Counted from the first letter of the stretch, positions 6,703-14,457 are shown. The stretch: DNA of 17,595 nucleotides from an uncultured Collinsella sp. (GCA_902496455.1 CABVAY010000039.1:1-17595), one strand, 5' to 3'. The notes: a model not told the origin generated them from the sequence alone. A program made the numbers and translations.

Positions 6703-8029
6703 CCTTTTGCTCCTTCTTCCTAAAGAAGAGTCGAATGGGCGTGCCGGCAAAATCGAAGGTCGAGCGCATGCGGTTCTCGATGTAGCGCTGATAGGTGTCG
6801 TTGACCAGATCGCTGTGGTTGACGAAGAACGTGAACGTCGGCGGGTTGACGCCCGTCTGGGTCACGTAGTGCATGCGCAGGCGGCGCTTGCCGTCCACCA
6901 CGGTATGACCGAACTCGCGCAGATCGGTGAGGAACGTGTTGAGGCGCGAGGTGCTGATCTTTTGCGAGCGCGTCTTTTCGGCGGCGTCGACCATCGCCCA
7001 GATCTTCTCGACGCTGCGGCCAGTGAGGGCAGAGATGCGCAGGTACTGGGCCCAGGGAGCCATGACGCCCAGACGGCGGTCGATGGTCTCCATGCAGGCC
7101 TCGCGCTTACGGTCATCGTCGAGCAGATCCCACTTGTTGAGCAGCACAACGATGGCGCAGCCGCGCTCGATGGCAAGACCCATGACCTTCTGGTCCTGCT
7201 CGGTAACGCCCACGGAGGCGTCGACGACGAGCAGCGCCACGTCGGCGCGGTCGATGGCGCGCAGGCCGCGAACCATGGAGTAGTACTCGATGTTCTCGTA
7301 CACGGTGCTCTTCTTGCGAATGCCCGCGGTGTCGACCATACGGTAGTGCTTGCCGTTGCGCTCCACGACGGTGTCGATGGCGTCGCGCGTGGTGCCGGCG
7401 ATGTTCGAGACGATAGAGCGGTCGGCGCCCAGGATGCGGTTGAACAGCGAGGACTTACCGGCATTGGGGCGGCCGATGATGGCGACATTCAGCGCATCGG
7501 GGAACTCGTCGGCGATCTCGTCCTCCTCCTCGGGCAACAGGGCCACGATGTCGTCGAGCAGGTCGCCCGTGCCGTGGCCGTGCAGGGCCGAGAGCGGCGT
7601 GGGCTCGCCGATACCGAGCGAATAGAACTCCCAGATGCTGTCGTTCTCGCGATCGGGGTTGTCGAGCTTGTTCACCAGCAGAAAGACCGGCTTGTCGCAG
7701 CGTTTGAGCATGCGGGCGACCGACTCGTCCTCCTCGGTGACGCCGGTGCGGCCGTCGACCACAAACAGGATGACGGCGGCTTCCTCGGCGGCGGCGAGGG
7801 CCTGGTCGCGAATGGACGTGGCAAACACGTCATCACTCTTGAGCGGCTCGATGCCGCCCGTGTCGACGATGGTGAACTCGCGGCCGTTCCAATCGGCCGT
7901 GTGATACGAGCGGTCACGTGTGACGCCGCGAGACTCGTGGACGATGGCGTCCGAGGTCTGTGCCAGGCGGTTGACGAGCGTGGACTTTCCCACGTTGGGG
8001 CGTCCGACGACGGCGACGATAGGTTTCAT
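6695..8029 (-). CDS. der: Ribosome-associated GTPase Der (EngA)
   Basis: Der is an essential double-GTPase for maturation of the 50S ribosomal subunit. The 444-residue protein has two complete G domains. The first has GRPNVGKST (9-17), GVTRD (35-39), DTGG (56-59) and NKLD (120-123). The second has GRPNAGKSS (186-194), GTTRD (212-216), DTAG (233-236) and NKWD (298-301). An acidic linker, PEEEDEIADE (166-175), joins them, and a C-terminal KH-like domain (about 357-440) ends in a lysine-rich tail. The start at 8029 is chosen for GGAG six bases upstream and because the protein then begins MKPIVAVVGRPN, as usual. A longer frame to 8200 would overlap the upstream gene and adds unrelated sequence. 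It follows the DUF512 gene by 10 nt. Confidence 0.98.
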   Translation of the reverse strand: MKPIVAVVGRPNVGKSTLVNRLAQTSDAIVHESRGVTRDRSYHTADWNGREFTIVDTGGIEPLKSDDVFATSIRDQALAAAEEAAVILFVVDGRTGVTEEDESVARMLKRCDKPVFLLVNKLDNPDRENDSIWEFYSLGIGEPTPLSALHGHGTGDLLDDIVALLPEEEDEIADEFPDALNVAIIGRPNAGKSSLFNRILGADRSIVSNIAGTTRDAIDTVVERNGKHYRMVDTAGIRKKSTVYENIEYYSMVRGLRAIDRADVALLVVDASVGVTEQDQKVMGLAIERGCAIVVLLNKWDLLDDDRKREACMETIDRRLGVMAPWAQYLRISALTGRSVEKIWAMVDAAEKTRSQKISTSRLNTFLTDLREFGHTVVDGKRRLRMHYVTQTGVNPPTFTFFVNHSDLVNDTYQRYIENRMRSTFDFAGTPIRLFFRKKEQKDA

Positions 8030-8039
8030 CTGCACTCCT

Positions 8040-9482
8040 TTAATGGGTAGGGTCAGTGGAAGTGTTAGAGTCGGCAGGCACAATGCCAAGGATGTGCTCC
8101 AGGGTATCGAGCAGCTCATGCGGCATGGTCGACACCACATGAACCTCGGCGCCGCGACTGGTAAGGCTTGCGAGTAAATCGTCACGATGATACTCGTCAA
8201 GCGTCATGCCGTCAGCGTTGAACATGAGCTTAGGCACAAAGAGCATAACCCCCGAGAGGTCCTGAGGCAGCTGCTCCAGAATGTCGCAGGCGACGATGAG
8301 GCCGGTCACGTCCACGTTGCCGCCAAAGTAGCGGTTTTTGATGGACGTGACGGTGCCGTCGAGGCCATGCGGCGACTCCACAAAGCGCGCCACGGTGTCG
8401 CGCGCGCTGGCGCCCGAGAGGCACAGGAGGCGCTGGCTGCGAGCGGCGATGGCTTCGCGGACGCGGGCCAGTCGCTCGGCATCGGCGGCAAGCACGTCGT
8501 CGGTCTCGTCCAGATACGAGCGGATCATGCCAATGCCGTCGTAGTACTGCGGGTACCCGTCGTAAAAGTCTGCCTCGGGAGGATCGATGCCGGCGTCCAG
8601 ATAGAACTCGTCGCTCATCTGGAAGGTGTGGCGGCCAAAGCGTTCGTAGGCACGATCCTGATAGGGACGGATCATGGCAATGGTCTCGCGCGCTAGCTCG
8701 GGCTTGTCGCTGTAGGACCAGCTAAAACGGTTCTGATGCTTGGTAAAACCGAGCGGCACAATGCCCAGGCTGGTGATCTGCTCATGTTCCTCGCAGTAGC
8801 GCAAGGTCTTTTCCAGCTCCTCGCCGTCGTTCATGCCGGGGCACAAAACGATCTGCGCGTGGATCTCGATGCCGGCGGCCATGATGGCCTCGAGTACGTC
8901 CATGCCGCGCTGGGCGTTGCGGCCCATCATACGACGGCGGACGTCGGGGCTCACGGCATGGACCGACACGTTCATGGGGCTCATGTTGCGGGCGATGACG
9001 TTTTGCACGTCCTCGTCGGTGAGGTTCGTGAGCGTGACGAAGTTGCCCTGCAAAAAGCTCAGGCGATAGTCGTCGTCGCGAATATAGAGCGTGGAGCGGC
9101 CGCCCTTGGGGAGCATCGTCATAAAGCAGAACACGCAGGCGTTCACACAGGTGCGCATGCCGTCGAAGATGGGACCATCGAACTCCAAACCCCAATCCTC
9201 GCCGGGAAAGCGGTCGAGCTCGACGGGGGTGACGGTACCGTCGCGCGGGTCGAATACCTCCAGCTCGACGGTGTCGTCGTCGGCCTCCCAGAGCCACACG
9301 ATCATGTCGGTGAGCGCCTCACCGTTGACCGTGAGCACGCGCATGCCCGGCTCGATACCCACATCCCACGCGGGCGATTCGGGACGCACGTTCTTTACGA
9401 GCGCGCCCTCACCCGGCTCGGGGTCGCGGCTGCGCCCGTAATCGGCCACCTCGGCGGCGTATGCGGGTACGGTCTGGTCCAT
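8040..9482 (-). CDS. PDZ / radical-SAM-like DUF512 protein of unknown function
   Basis: The 480-residue protein belongs to the widespread but uncharacterised DUF512 family often found beside der. An N-terminal PDZ-like segment (about 24-90, with the GALVKNVRPESPAWDVGI and GMRVLTVNG stretches) precedes a radical-SAM-like region with CVNACVFC (Cys112, Cys116 and Cys119, spacing CX3CX2C), then LPKGGRSTLYIRDDDYRLSF (124-143) and GNFVTLTNL (146-154). The C-terminal DUF512 part spans about 280-465 and includes YFGGNVDVTGL (385-395). The cluster spacing is that of radical SAM enzymes, so a 4Fe-4S cluster and SAM chemistry are likely, but no substrate is known. The start at 9482 lies 2 nt after ispH; AAGGAG lies 14 nt upstream, rather far, so expression may depend on coupling. 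Family membership is firm; function is open. Confidence 0.93.
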   Translation of the reverse strand: MDQTVPAYAAEVADYGRSRDPEPGEGALVKNVRPESPAWDVGIEPGMRVLTVNGEALTDMIVWLWEADDDTVELEVFDPRDGTVTPVELDRFPGEDWGLEFDGPIFDGMRTCVNACVFCFMTMLPKGGRSTLYIRDDDYRLSFLQGNFVTLTNLTDEDVQNVIARNMSPMNVSVHAVSPDVRRRMMGRNAQRGMDVLEAIMAAGIEIHAQIVLCPGMNDGEELEKTLRYCEEHEQITSLGIVPLGFTKHQNRFSWSYSDKPELARETIAMIRPYQDRAYERFGRHTFQMSDEFYLDAGIDPPEADFYDGYPQYYDGIGMIRSYLDETDDVLAADAERLARVREAIAARSQRLLCLSGASARDTVARFVESPHGLDGTVTSIKNRYFGGNVDVTGLIVACDILEQLPQDLSGVMLFVPKLMFNADGMTLDEYHRDDLLASLTSRGAEVHVVSTMPHELLDTLEHILGIVPADSNTSTDPTH

Positions 9483-9484
9483 GA

Positions 9485-10384
9485 TTAGCGGCAAAGCTCC
9501 TTGATGCGCTCGACGGCGCGCTCGATGTGTTCTTGCGGGGTGGAGGCTCCGGCGGTGATGCCGATGTGGTGAGCGTCGGTAAACCAAGCGGTCTCAAGCT
9601 CTGAAGCTTCCTCGATGTGATGCGTGCGCTCGCAGGCGTCTGCGCAAATCTGCGCCAGGCGGCGGGTGTTGCCCGAGTTCTTGCCGCCCACGACGACCAT
9701 GCAGTCGCAGCGGTTGGCAAGTGTGGCTGCTGCCTGTTGACGCTCACTCGTGGCGGCGCAGATGGTGTTGATCACACGCAGCTCCTGCACGCGCGGGGTG
9801 ATAGCTGCCACGACCTCGGCGAGGTTCTGCGCGGTCTGGGTGGTCTGCACGACGAGGCCTACCTTGCCCTTGAACGACAAGGCGTTGGCGTCGGCGGCAC
9901 AGCTCACGACCAGCGCATCAGTGCCGGCGTGGCCCAGGATGCCCTCCACCTCAGGGTGACCTGGCTCGCCTACGACCACCACGCGGTAGCCCTCGCGCAC
10001 CAGGCGCTCGGCTGCCATATGGACCTTCTTCACGTAAGGGCAGGTGGCGTCGACGACGTTAAGGCCACGCTCGCGAGCGGCATCGATCACCTGCGGCACC
10101 ACTCCGTGCGCGCGAATGATTACGGTGCCCGATGCGGCGTCGTCCAGGTTCTCGGCCAGGCCAACGCCTGCCTCAGCAAGCTCGCGCACCACGATGGGGT
10201 TATGGATGAGCGGACCCAAGGTATGAACCTGAGTGCACTCCCCTGCCTGCGGCGCGGCGGCTAGCGCCATATCGAGCGCACGCTGTACGCCGTAGCAAGT
10301 ACCGGCGTGGGCGGCGATCTCGATGGTAGGCGCGGTTGTCTGGTCGGACGCAGTCGCGGCGGTGTTCGTCACATTCTCGCTCAT
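9485..10384 (-). CDS. ispH: 4-hydroxy-3-methylbut-2-enyl diphosphate reductase
   Basis: IspH (LytB) is the last enzyme of the methylerythritol phosphate pathway: it reduces HMBPP to IPP and DMAPP with an oxygen-sensitive Fe-S cluster. The 299-residue protein has the three cluster cysteines at GTCYGV (Cys30), DATCPYV (Cys115) and NTICAAT (Cys209). The substrate-binding residues are His61 in GPLIHNP, His93 in IRAHGV, His143 with the catalytic Glu145 in GHPEVEG, and TTQT (181-184). The first motif reads GTC, where GFC is usual. The ATG at 10384, 2 nt after plsC, is chosen. A GTG ten codons earlier inside plsC is possible, and the upstream site (GGCAGG) is weak for either. The S1 ribosomal protein fused to or following ispH in many clostridia is absent here. 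Confidence 0.96.
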   Translation of the reverse strand: MSENVTNTAATASDQTTAPTIEIAAHAGTCYGVQRALDMALAAAPQAGECTQVHTLGPLIHNPIVVRELAEAGVGLAENLDDAASGTVIIRAHGVVPQVIDAARERGLNVVDATCPYVKKVHMAAERLVREGYRVVVVGEPGHPEVEGILGHAGTDALVVSCAADANALSFKGKVGLVVQTTQTAQNLAEVVAAITPRVQELRVINTICAATSERQQAAATLANRCDCMVVVGGKNSGNTRRLAQICADACERTHHIEEASELETAWFTDAHHIGITAGASTPQEHIERAVERIKELCR

Positions 10385-10386
10385 GG

Positions 10387-11115
10387 CTAGAACCTGCCCG
10401 GATGCTCGGCGCACAGCTCGTCTCGCATAGCGTAGACGCGGTTCATGGCCTCGGACTCAAACCATTCCAGGCGCTCCGTGCGTTTAAGCCCGGCCGGTGC
10501 GTCGGAAAGCGAGACGGCCTTGCCGGCGCGGATCCAGCACTTCTTGGGGCGCATGAGCTTTTTGCCCGCAGGCGTAATATCGGACCAGCCGCAGATGGCG
10601 AGCGGGTTGACGGGCGCCTTGCCCATCTGGGCGATGAGCGCAAAGCCGCCGTGGACCTCGGGCTTGATATCGCGCGAGCGGATGCGCGTGCCCTCGGGGA
10701 AAATCAGGACGTCCTCGCCGCGCTGCAGCGCATGCTGGGCGGCGCGCAGACACTTCATATCGGCAGTGCCACGCTCCACGGGGATGCCGCCAACGCGGCT
10801 AAAGGCCCAGCGCACAATCTTGCTCTTGGCGAATTCGGACTTAAAGATGGGACGAATGCGGCGGCCCCCAAAGAACAGCGCCGTCTCCACGGCCAAGAGC
10901 TCGGCCATCGAGGTGTGGTTGCAGATGACCACGCTGCCGCGGCCTTCCTGGCGCTCAAACAGCAGGTCAGCGTCCTCGACCTTCCAGCGCCACATGAGTT
11001 TGGAGAAGGCCCAAAGGATGGCCATGACTACGACGACGGTGCCGCGGATGAGCGCTGGGAACTCTGCATAGGGGGCGTTGTAATAGTCCTCGGGCGTCTG
11101 CTTAAACAGGCGCAT
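10387..11115 (-). CDS. plsC: 1-acyl-sn-glycerol-3-phosphate acyltransferase (PlsC family)
   Basis: This membrane-bound acyltransferase would convert lysophosphatidate to phosphatidic acid. The 242 residues contain one hydrophobic segment (about 22-41) followed by the PlsC domain: CNHTSMAEL (65-73), FKSEF (91-95), GGIPVERG (109-116), FPEGTRIRS (139-147) and the VNPLAICG segment (169-176). The catalytic motif of the family is NHX4D; here it reads His67-X4-Glu72, so the aspartate is replaced by glutamate, read unambiguously from the codons. The substitution is conservative but falls on the charge-relay residue. The start at 11115 is set by a very strong AAAGGAGG site overlapping the cmk stop codon. 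It lies between cmk and ispH, a common Gram-positive order, and gpsA and plsY lie further down the same operon. Confidence 0.93.
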   Translation of the reverse strand: MRLFKQTPEDYYNAPYAEFPALIRGTVVVVMAILWAFSKLMWRWKVEDADLLFERQEGRGSVVICNHTSMAELLAVETALFFGGRRIRPIFKSEFAKSKIVRWAFSRVGGIPVERGTADMKCLRAAQHALQRGEDVLIFPEGTRIRSRDIKPEVHGGFALIAQMGKAPVNPLAICGWSDITPAGKKLMRPKKCWIRAGKAVSLSDAPAGLKRTERLEWFESEAMNRVYAMRDELCAEHPGRF

Positions 11116-11118
11116 GGG

Positions 11119-11805
11119 CTACCTCCTTTGGTTGATGAGGTCCTCGATAATGCGGACGACCTCGTCGATGGTGTGGGCGGTGGAGTCGACGTGCACGGCG
11201 TCCTCGGCGGGCACGAGCGGCGCGACCTCGCGGCTGCTGTCGAGCTTATCGCGTTGCTTGAGGGCGTCGAGGGTCTCGTCGACCTCGGCCTCGAGCTGCG
11301 CTGTGCTGAGCGGCTGGGAATCGTTTTGGTGGCGCTGCAGCACGCGGCGGCGGGCACGCTCACGCGGGTCGGCGGTCAGGAACACCTTGACCTGCGCGTT
11401 GGGGAACACGACGGTGCCGATGTCTCGACCCTCGGCGACGATCTCGCGGTCCTCGGCGGCACGACGCTGGTGGATGAGCATGGCGGCGCGCACGCCCGGG
11501 TAGGCCGAGACCTTGGACACATTGGCGTCGACCTGCGGTGTGCGGATGGCAGCCGAGGCATCCTTACCGTCGATGGTCAGGCGCGTGTCTTCGCCGGTGC
11601 CGTTGGTAAAGCGAATCTCGATCTGCTCGGCGAGGGCGTCGATGGCCGCCTCGTCGTCCAGGTCGATGCCGCGGTCGAGCGCGGCGAATGTGACGGCGCG
11701 ATACATGGCGCCCGTGTCGAGCTTGTTAAAGCCCAACTGGCGGGCGATCTCCTTGGCGATGGTGGACTTGCCGGAACCGGCGGGGCCGTCGATGGCGACG
11801 ATCAT
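11119..11805 (-). CDS. cmk: Cytidylate kinase
   Basis: CMP kinase phosphorylates CMP and dCMP to the diphosphates using ATP in the cytosol. The 228-residue protein has the P-loop GPAGSGKST (7-15), LDTGAMYRA (29-37), the CMP-binding EGRDIGTVVFP (125-135) and LTADPRERARRR (143-154) in the lid region, all typical of bacterial Cmk. The start at 11805 has AAAGGAAG at proper spacing and the protein begins directly with the P-loop strand. It follows the RluB-type gene after a 66-nt gap (11806-11871), in which I see no clear promoter or terminator, and it precedes plsC by 3 nt. Confidence 0.97.
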   Translation of the reverse strand: MIVAIDGPAGSGKSTIAKEIARQLGFNKLDTGAMYRAVTFAALDRGIDLDDEAAIDALAEQIEIRFTNGTGEDTRLTIDGKDASAAIRTPQVDANVSKVSAYPGVRAAMLIHQRRAAEDREIVAEGRDIGTVVFPNAQVKVFLTADPRERARRRVLQRHQNDSQPLSTAQLEAEVDETLDALKQRDKLDSSREVAPLVPAEDAVHVDSTAHTIDEVVRIIEDLINQRR

Positions 11806-11871
11806 GCAATGCTTCCTTTCGATGATTGACGTGCTGGTATGGTTCGCGGGCGCTGCTTGCTGGCGGACTGG

Positions 11872-12834
11872 CTAGCCCGTGTAGCGCTCGCGGTAGGTGT
11901 TGCGCTTGGGTGCGGAGCCGTGGCTGCCGTGGTGACGCGTGCGGCTGGCGGGCGTGTCTTGGGGCTTGCCGCCGCGTATGGCGCTGGCCTGCTTGGGCGG
12001 GATACCACCGCTTTTGAGGATCTGCACCTCGCGGTCGGTGAGCTCGCGCCACGATCCCTTGGCCACACCCTCGAGCTCCAGGCCGGCAAAGTTGCAGCGA
12101 TGTAGACGGATTACCGGATGGTGAATCTTGCTCAACATGCGCTTAACTTGATTCTTGCGACCCTCGCGGATGATGACCTCCACGGCGGTGGTGCCGGGCT
12201 TGACGCCTTGCGGAGCCACAGCCTCTGCCTCGCGCGCGTTAATGACGCGGCAGATCGCCGGCTGGCATAGGCCGTCGTCGAGCTCTATGCCGCGACGCAG
12301 CGGCTCAAGATCGCGGTCGGTTAGCTGCCCGTCCACGAGTGCCTGGTAGGTCTTGTAGACATGCTTGCTGGGGTGCAGCAGATCCTGCGACAGGTCGCCG
12401 TCGGTGGTAAAGAGCAAAAGGCCCGTGGTGTCGCGGTCCAGGCGTCCCACCGGGAAGAGCCCCGGAAAGCGGTCGCGGGGGACCAGGTCGGCCACGCAAG
12501 GGCGCTCCTGCGGATCGCTCATGGTGGTGAGGTAGCCGGTCGGCTTGTAGAGCATCAAGTACACGGCGCCCTGGTTGAGCTTGACGGGCATGCCGTCGAC
12601 CTCGATGTGATCGTGGTCGACGTCGACCTTGGTGCCCAGCTCGGTCGCGACCTGGCCGTTGACGGTCACGCGGCCGGCGGTCATCAGGTCCTCCGAGCCG
12701 CGGCGGCTCGCCACGCCCGCACGCGCCAAAAAGCGCTGCAGGCGCATGGTGTGCGGATAGACGGGCTGGGCGTCGGTTGCGGGTACTGCGTTGCCCATGG
12801 CGCGCGTCTCCCCTGTTTCGCTATTCCTCGTCAT
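11872..12834 (-). CDS. rluB: RsuA/RluB-type rRNA pseudouridine synthase
   Basis: This enzyme is predicted to isomerise a specific uridine in rRNA, probably 23S as in RluB, judged from its position next to scpB. The 320-residue form has an S4 RNA-binding domain (about 30-82, MRLQRFLARAGVASRR), the catalytic motif GRLDRDTTGLLLFT (130-143, Asp133) and EGRKNQVKRML (224-234). A basic low-complexity tail (about 278-320, rich in R, K, H, S and G) extends past the family core. Two starts are credible. ATG 12834 has GGAGG six bases upstream and overlaps the end of scpB by 14 nt. ATG 12798 has AGGGGAG nine bases upstream. I list the first; the choice changes only 12 poorly conserved N-terminal residues. 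The substrate position in rRNA is inferred. Confidence 0.9.
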   Translation of the reverse strand: MTRNSETGETRAMGNAVPATDAQPVYPHTMRLQRFLARAGVASRRGSEDLMTAGRVTVNGQVATELGTKVDVDHDHIEVDGMPVKLNQGAVYLMLYKPTGYLTTMSDPQERPCVADLVPRDRFPGLFPVGRLDRDTTGLLLFTTDGDLSQDLLHPSKHVYKTYQALVDGQLTDRDLEPLRRGIELDDGLCQPAICRVINAREAEAVAPQGVKPGTTAVEVIIREGRKNQVKRMLSKIHHPVIRLHRCNFAGLELEGVAKGSWRELTDREVQILKSGGIPPKQASAIRGGKPQDTPASRTRHHGSHGSAPKRNTYRERYTG

Positions 12835-13549
12835 GCAAATCCTCCGAGGTCTCGTCGACGACCAGGGTTTCCAAGTCCTCGACTGCCTCAACATCTTCAA
12901 CATCGGTATCGAGCAGTTCGCGCTCTTCGTCCAGATCTTCGGCCTGTTCCTCGAGCGTGGACTGAATGCTGCGGCCGCTTAGACGCTCGCGGATAAACTG
13001 GCGCGACTGTTCGTCGGGGGCAAACTGCTCCAGATCGGGCAGGTCGCGGGTGGAGCGCAGGCCGAACTTTTCCAAGAAGGCGTTGGTCGTGCCGTAGATG
13101 ATGGCCTGACCGCGCTGGGGGTCGCGGCCGAGCTCGCGCACCAGGCCCTTGTCGACGAGCGACGCGATGACGCCGTCAGAATTGACGCCACGGATGCCCT
13201 TGACTACCTCGCGCGTCACGGGTTGGTGGTATGCGATGACGGCCAAGGTTTCGAGCGCCGCCTGCGACAGCTTTTGCGTATCCCAGCTCAACACATAGGC
13301 CTCGACCACATCGTGGTAGGCTGGGTGCGTAAACAAGCGCCAGCCGCCGGCGACCTCGCGCAGCTGAAAGCCGCGGTTGGCCTCCTCGTACTCAACCTTG
13401 AGCTCGGCGAGCAGCGACGCGCACTCACCAGGGGCGATATCCAGCGCGCCTGCCAGCGCGGGCGCGCTCACCGGGTCGCTCGACACCAGCAGCAGTGCCT
13501 CGAGGGGGCCTTTGAGGCTGTTTGCCTCCAGCGTGGAAAGGGTTGACAT
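12821..13549 (-). CDS. scpB: Segregation and condensation protein B
   Basis: ScpB is a kleisin-associated winged-helix protein that works with ScpA and SMC in chromosome condensation and segregation. The 242-residue protein has two winged-helix regions (about 10-85 and 90-165). The second contains the family hallmark AALETLAVIAYHQPVTR (97-113) and IRGVNSDGVI (119-128), with GRDPQRG (141-147). Beyond the core, residues 200-242 form a strongly acidic tail with 23 Asp/Glu in 43 residues, longer than in many ScpB proteins. The start at 13549 has GGAG, which overlaps the scpA stop region, and the gap to scpA is 11 nt. The end of the gene carries the ribosome binding site of the downstream pseudouridine synthase. 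Confidence 0.96.
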   Translation of the reverse strand: MSTLSTLEANSLKGPLEALLLVSSDPVSAPALAGALDIAPGECASLLAELKVEYEEANRGFQLREVAGGWRLFTHPAYHDVVEAYVLSWDTQKLSQAALETLAVIAYHQPVTREVVKGIRGVNSDGVIASLVDKGLVRELGRDPQRGQAIIYGTTNAFLEKFGLRSTRDLPDLEQFAPDEQSRQFIRERLSGRSIQSTLEEQAEDLDEERELLDTDVEDVEAVEDLETLVVDETSEDLHDEE

Positions 13550-13560
13550 GGTTGCGGCTC

Positions 13561-14373
13561 CTATTCGGTGAGCTCGGGGCCCTCGCCGGGCACATAGGCC
13601 TCGGCGCCCTCGACGCGGTTGATGCGGATGGTTCCAAAGATCTCGTCCTGGCTCAGCGTGAGCGAGCCGCGCTTGGCGAGCTCAAGCATAGCTAGGAAGG
13701 TGACGACGAGCTGCTCGGTGGTGGCATCGCCGTCCAGTAGCTCGCGGAAGGTGCAGGTTTGGTGCGCCATGGTAAAGCGGTCGACTGAGGCCACGGTCAG
13801 GTCGAGCGGCACGCGATGCGGCGCCACATGCTCGGCCTCCAGCAGGAAGGTCTGGCGCTTGCCGTCCAGGTCGGCACAGATGACGGCGAGGCCGCGCAGG
13901 GTAATGCCGGTCAGGTAGTCGGGCATAAGACCCAAGAACTCGGGGTCGGGGCCGGCTACGCGCGGATGCATGCGGCTTTCGGCCTGCATGCGGGCACCGA
14001 GGGCCGCAGCCGCGCCCTTAAACTGCTTGTAGGCAATCAGGCGCTGGATCAGGACCTCGCGCAGGGCGTCGCCGTCGAGCGCGCTGAGTTCCTCGAGGTC
14101 TTCGTCGAACTCGTCATCGTCGTCACCGACTTTGCGCGGGGCCTCCTGCGGCACCAGAGAGGCAGCCTTGATGTCCAAAAGGGTTGCCGCGACCAGCAAA
14201 AAGTCGCTCGCCACGTCCAGGTCCAGCGCTTCAATACGCTCGGCCTCGGCCAGGTATTGCTCGGCCACCTCGCTGATGGAGATGGCGCCGATATCTACTT
14301 TTTGGCGGGTTACCAGCTGCAGCAGCAGGTCGAACGGTCCGCTGTAGACCTGAGTCGACACGCGATACGACAT
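13561..14373 (-). CDS. scpA: Segregation and condensation protein A
   Basis: ScpA is the kleisin subunit that bridges the SMC heads in the bacterial condensin complex. The 270-residue protein has the N-terminal SMC-neck-binding part with GPFDLLLQLV (12-21), SISEVAEQYL (32-41) and DFLLVAATLLDIKA (57-70). An acidic linker (83-95) and a middle region for ScpB follow, then the C-terminal winged helix with VVTFLAMLELAKRG (223-236). The start at 14373 has an excellent AAAGGAGG site. It is the first gene after the 84-nt gap that follows the site-2 protease gene, so an internal promoter may lie there. scpB follows after 11 nt. A site-2 protease upstream of scpAB is a recurrent Gram-positive arrangement. 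Confidence 0.97.
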   Translation of the reverse strand: MSYRVSTQVYSGPFDLLLQLVTRQKVDIGAISISEVAEQYLAEAERIEALDLDVASDFLLVAATLLDIKAASLVPQEAPRKVGDDDDEFDEDLEELSALDGDALREVLIQRLIAYKQFKGAAAALGARMQAESRMHPRVAGPDPEFLGLMPDYLTGITLRGLAVICADLDGKRQTFLLEAEHVAPHRVPLDLTVASVDRFTMAHQTCTFRELLDGDATTEQLVVTFLAMLELAKRGSLTLSQDEIFGTIRINRVEGAEAYVPGEGPELTE

Positions 14374-14457
14374 CTTCGACCTCCTTTGACGGCGCCTTCG
14401 CGGCGCGGTATGGGTGCATGTTACGATCGTTTTACACGGTCGACCTGTAAGTTTACC
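14374..14457 (-). promoter_or_regulatory. scpA upstream gap with two short palindromes
   Basis: This is the longest gap inside the gene block. It holds two perfect 8-bp palindromes, ACGATCGT (14423-14430) and GGTCGACC (14438-14445). The second is flanked by TTACA (14432-14436) and TGTAA (14446-14450), with one unpaired C, making an imperfect dyad of 19 bp. A small GC hairpin (14392-14396 with 14402-14406) lies nearer scpA and has no T-run, so it is not a terminator. No convincing -35/-10 pair is visible. A promoter or operator for scpA is an inference from spacing and the dyads. Confidence 0.3.

Noticed and set aside
6464..8050. A 528-codon open frame on the plus strand, and similar long plus-strand frames at 454-1581, 4171-5133, 10336-11829 and 15950-17260
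   Set aside because: Each lies antisense to a strongly recognised gene, has no family resemblance and is rich in G, A, R, H, D and V, as expected from the opposite strand of high-GC coding DNA.
8030..8200. A 57-residue N-terminal extension of Der
   Set aside because: It overlaps the DUF512 gene out of frame and does not resemble Der. The ATG at 8029 has a good ribosome binding site.
9483..9587. A 35-residue extension of the DUF512 protein
   Set aside because: It overlaps ispH and is a run of R, H and P typical of a shadow frame; the family-like sequence begins after the ATG at 9482.
14392..14406. GC-rich hairpin upstream of scpA considered as a terminator
   Set aside because: The stem has only five base pairs and no T-run follows on either strand.
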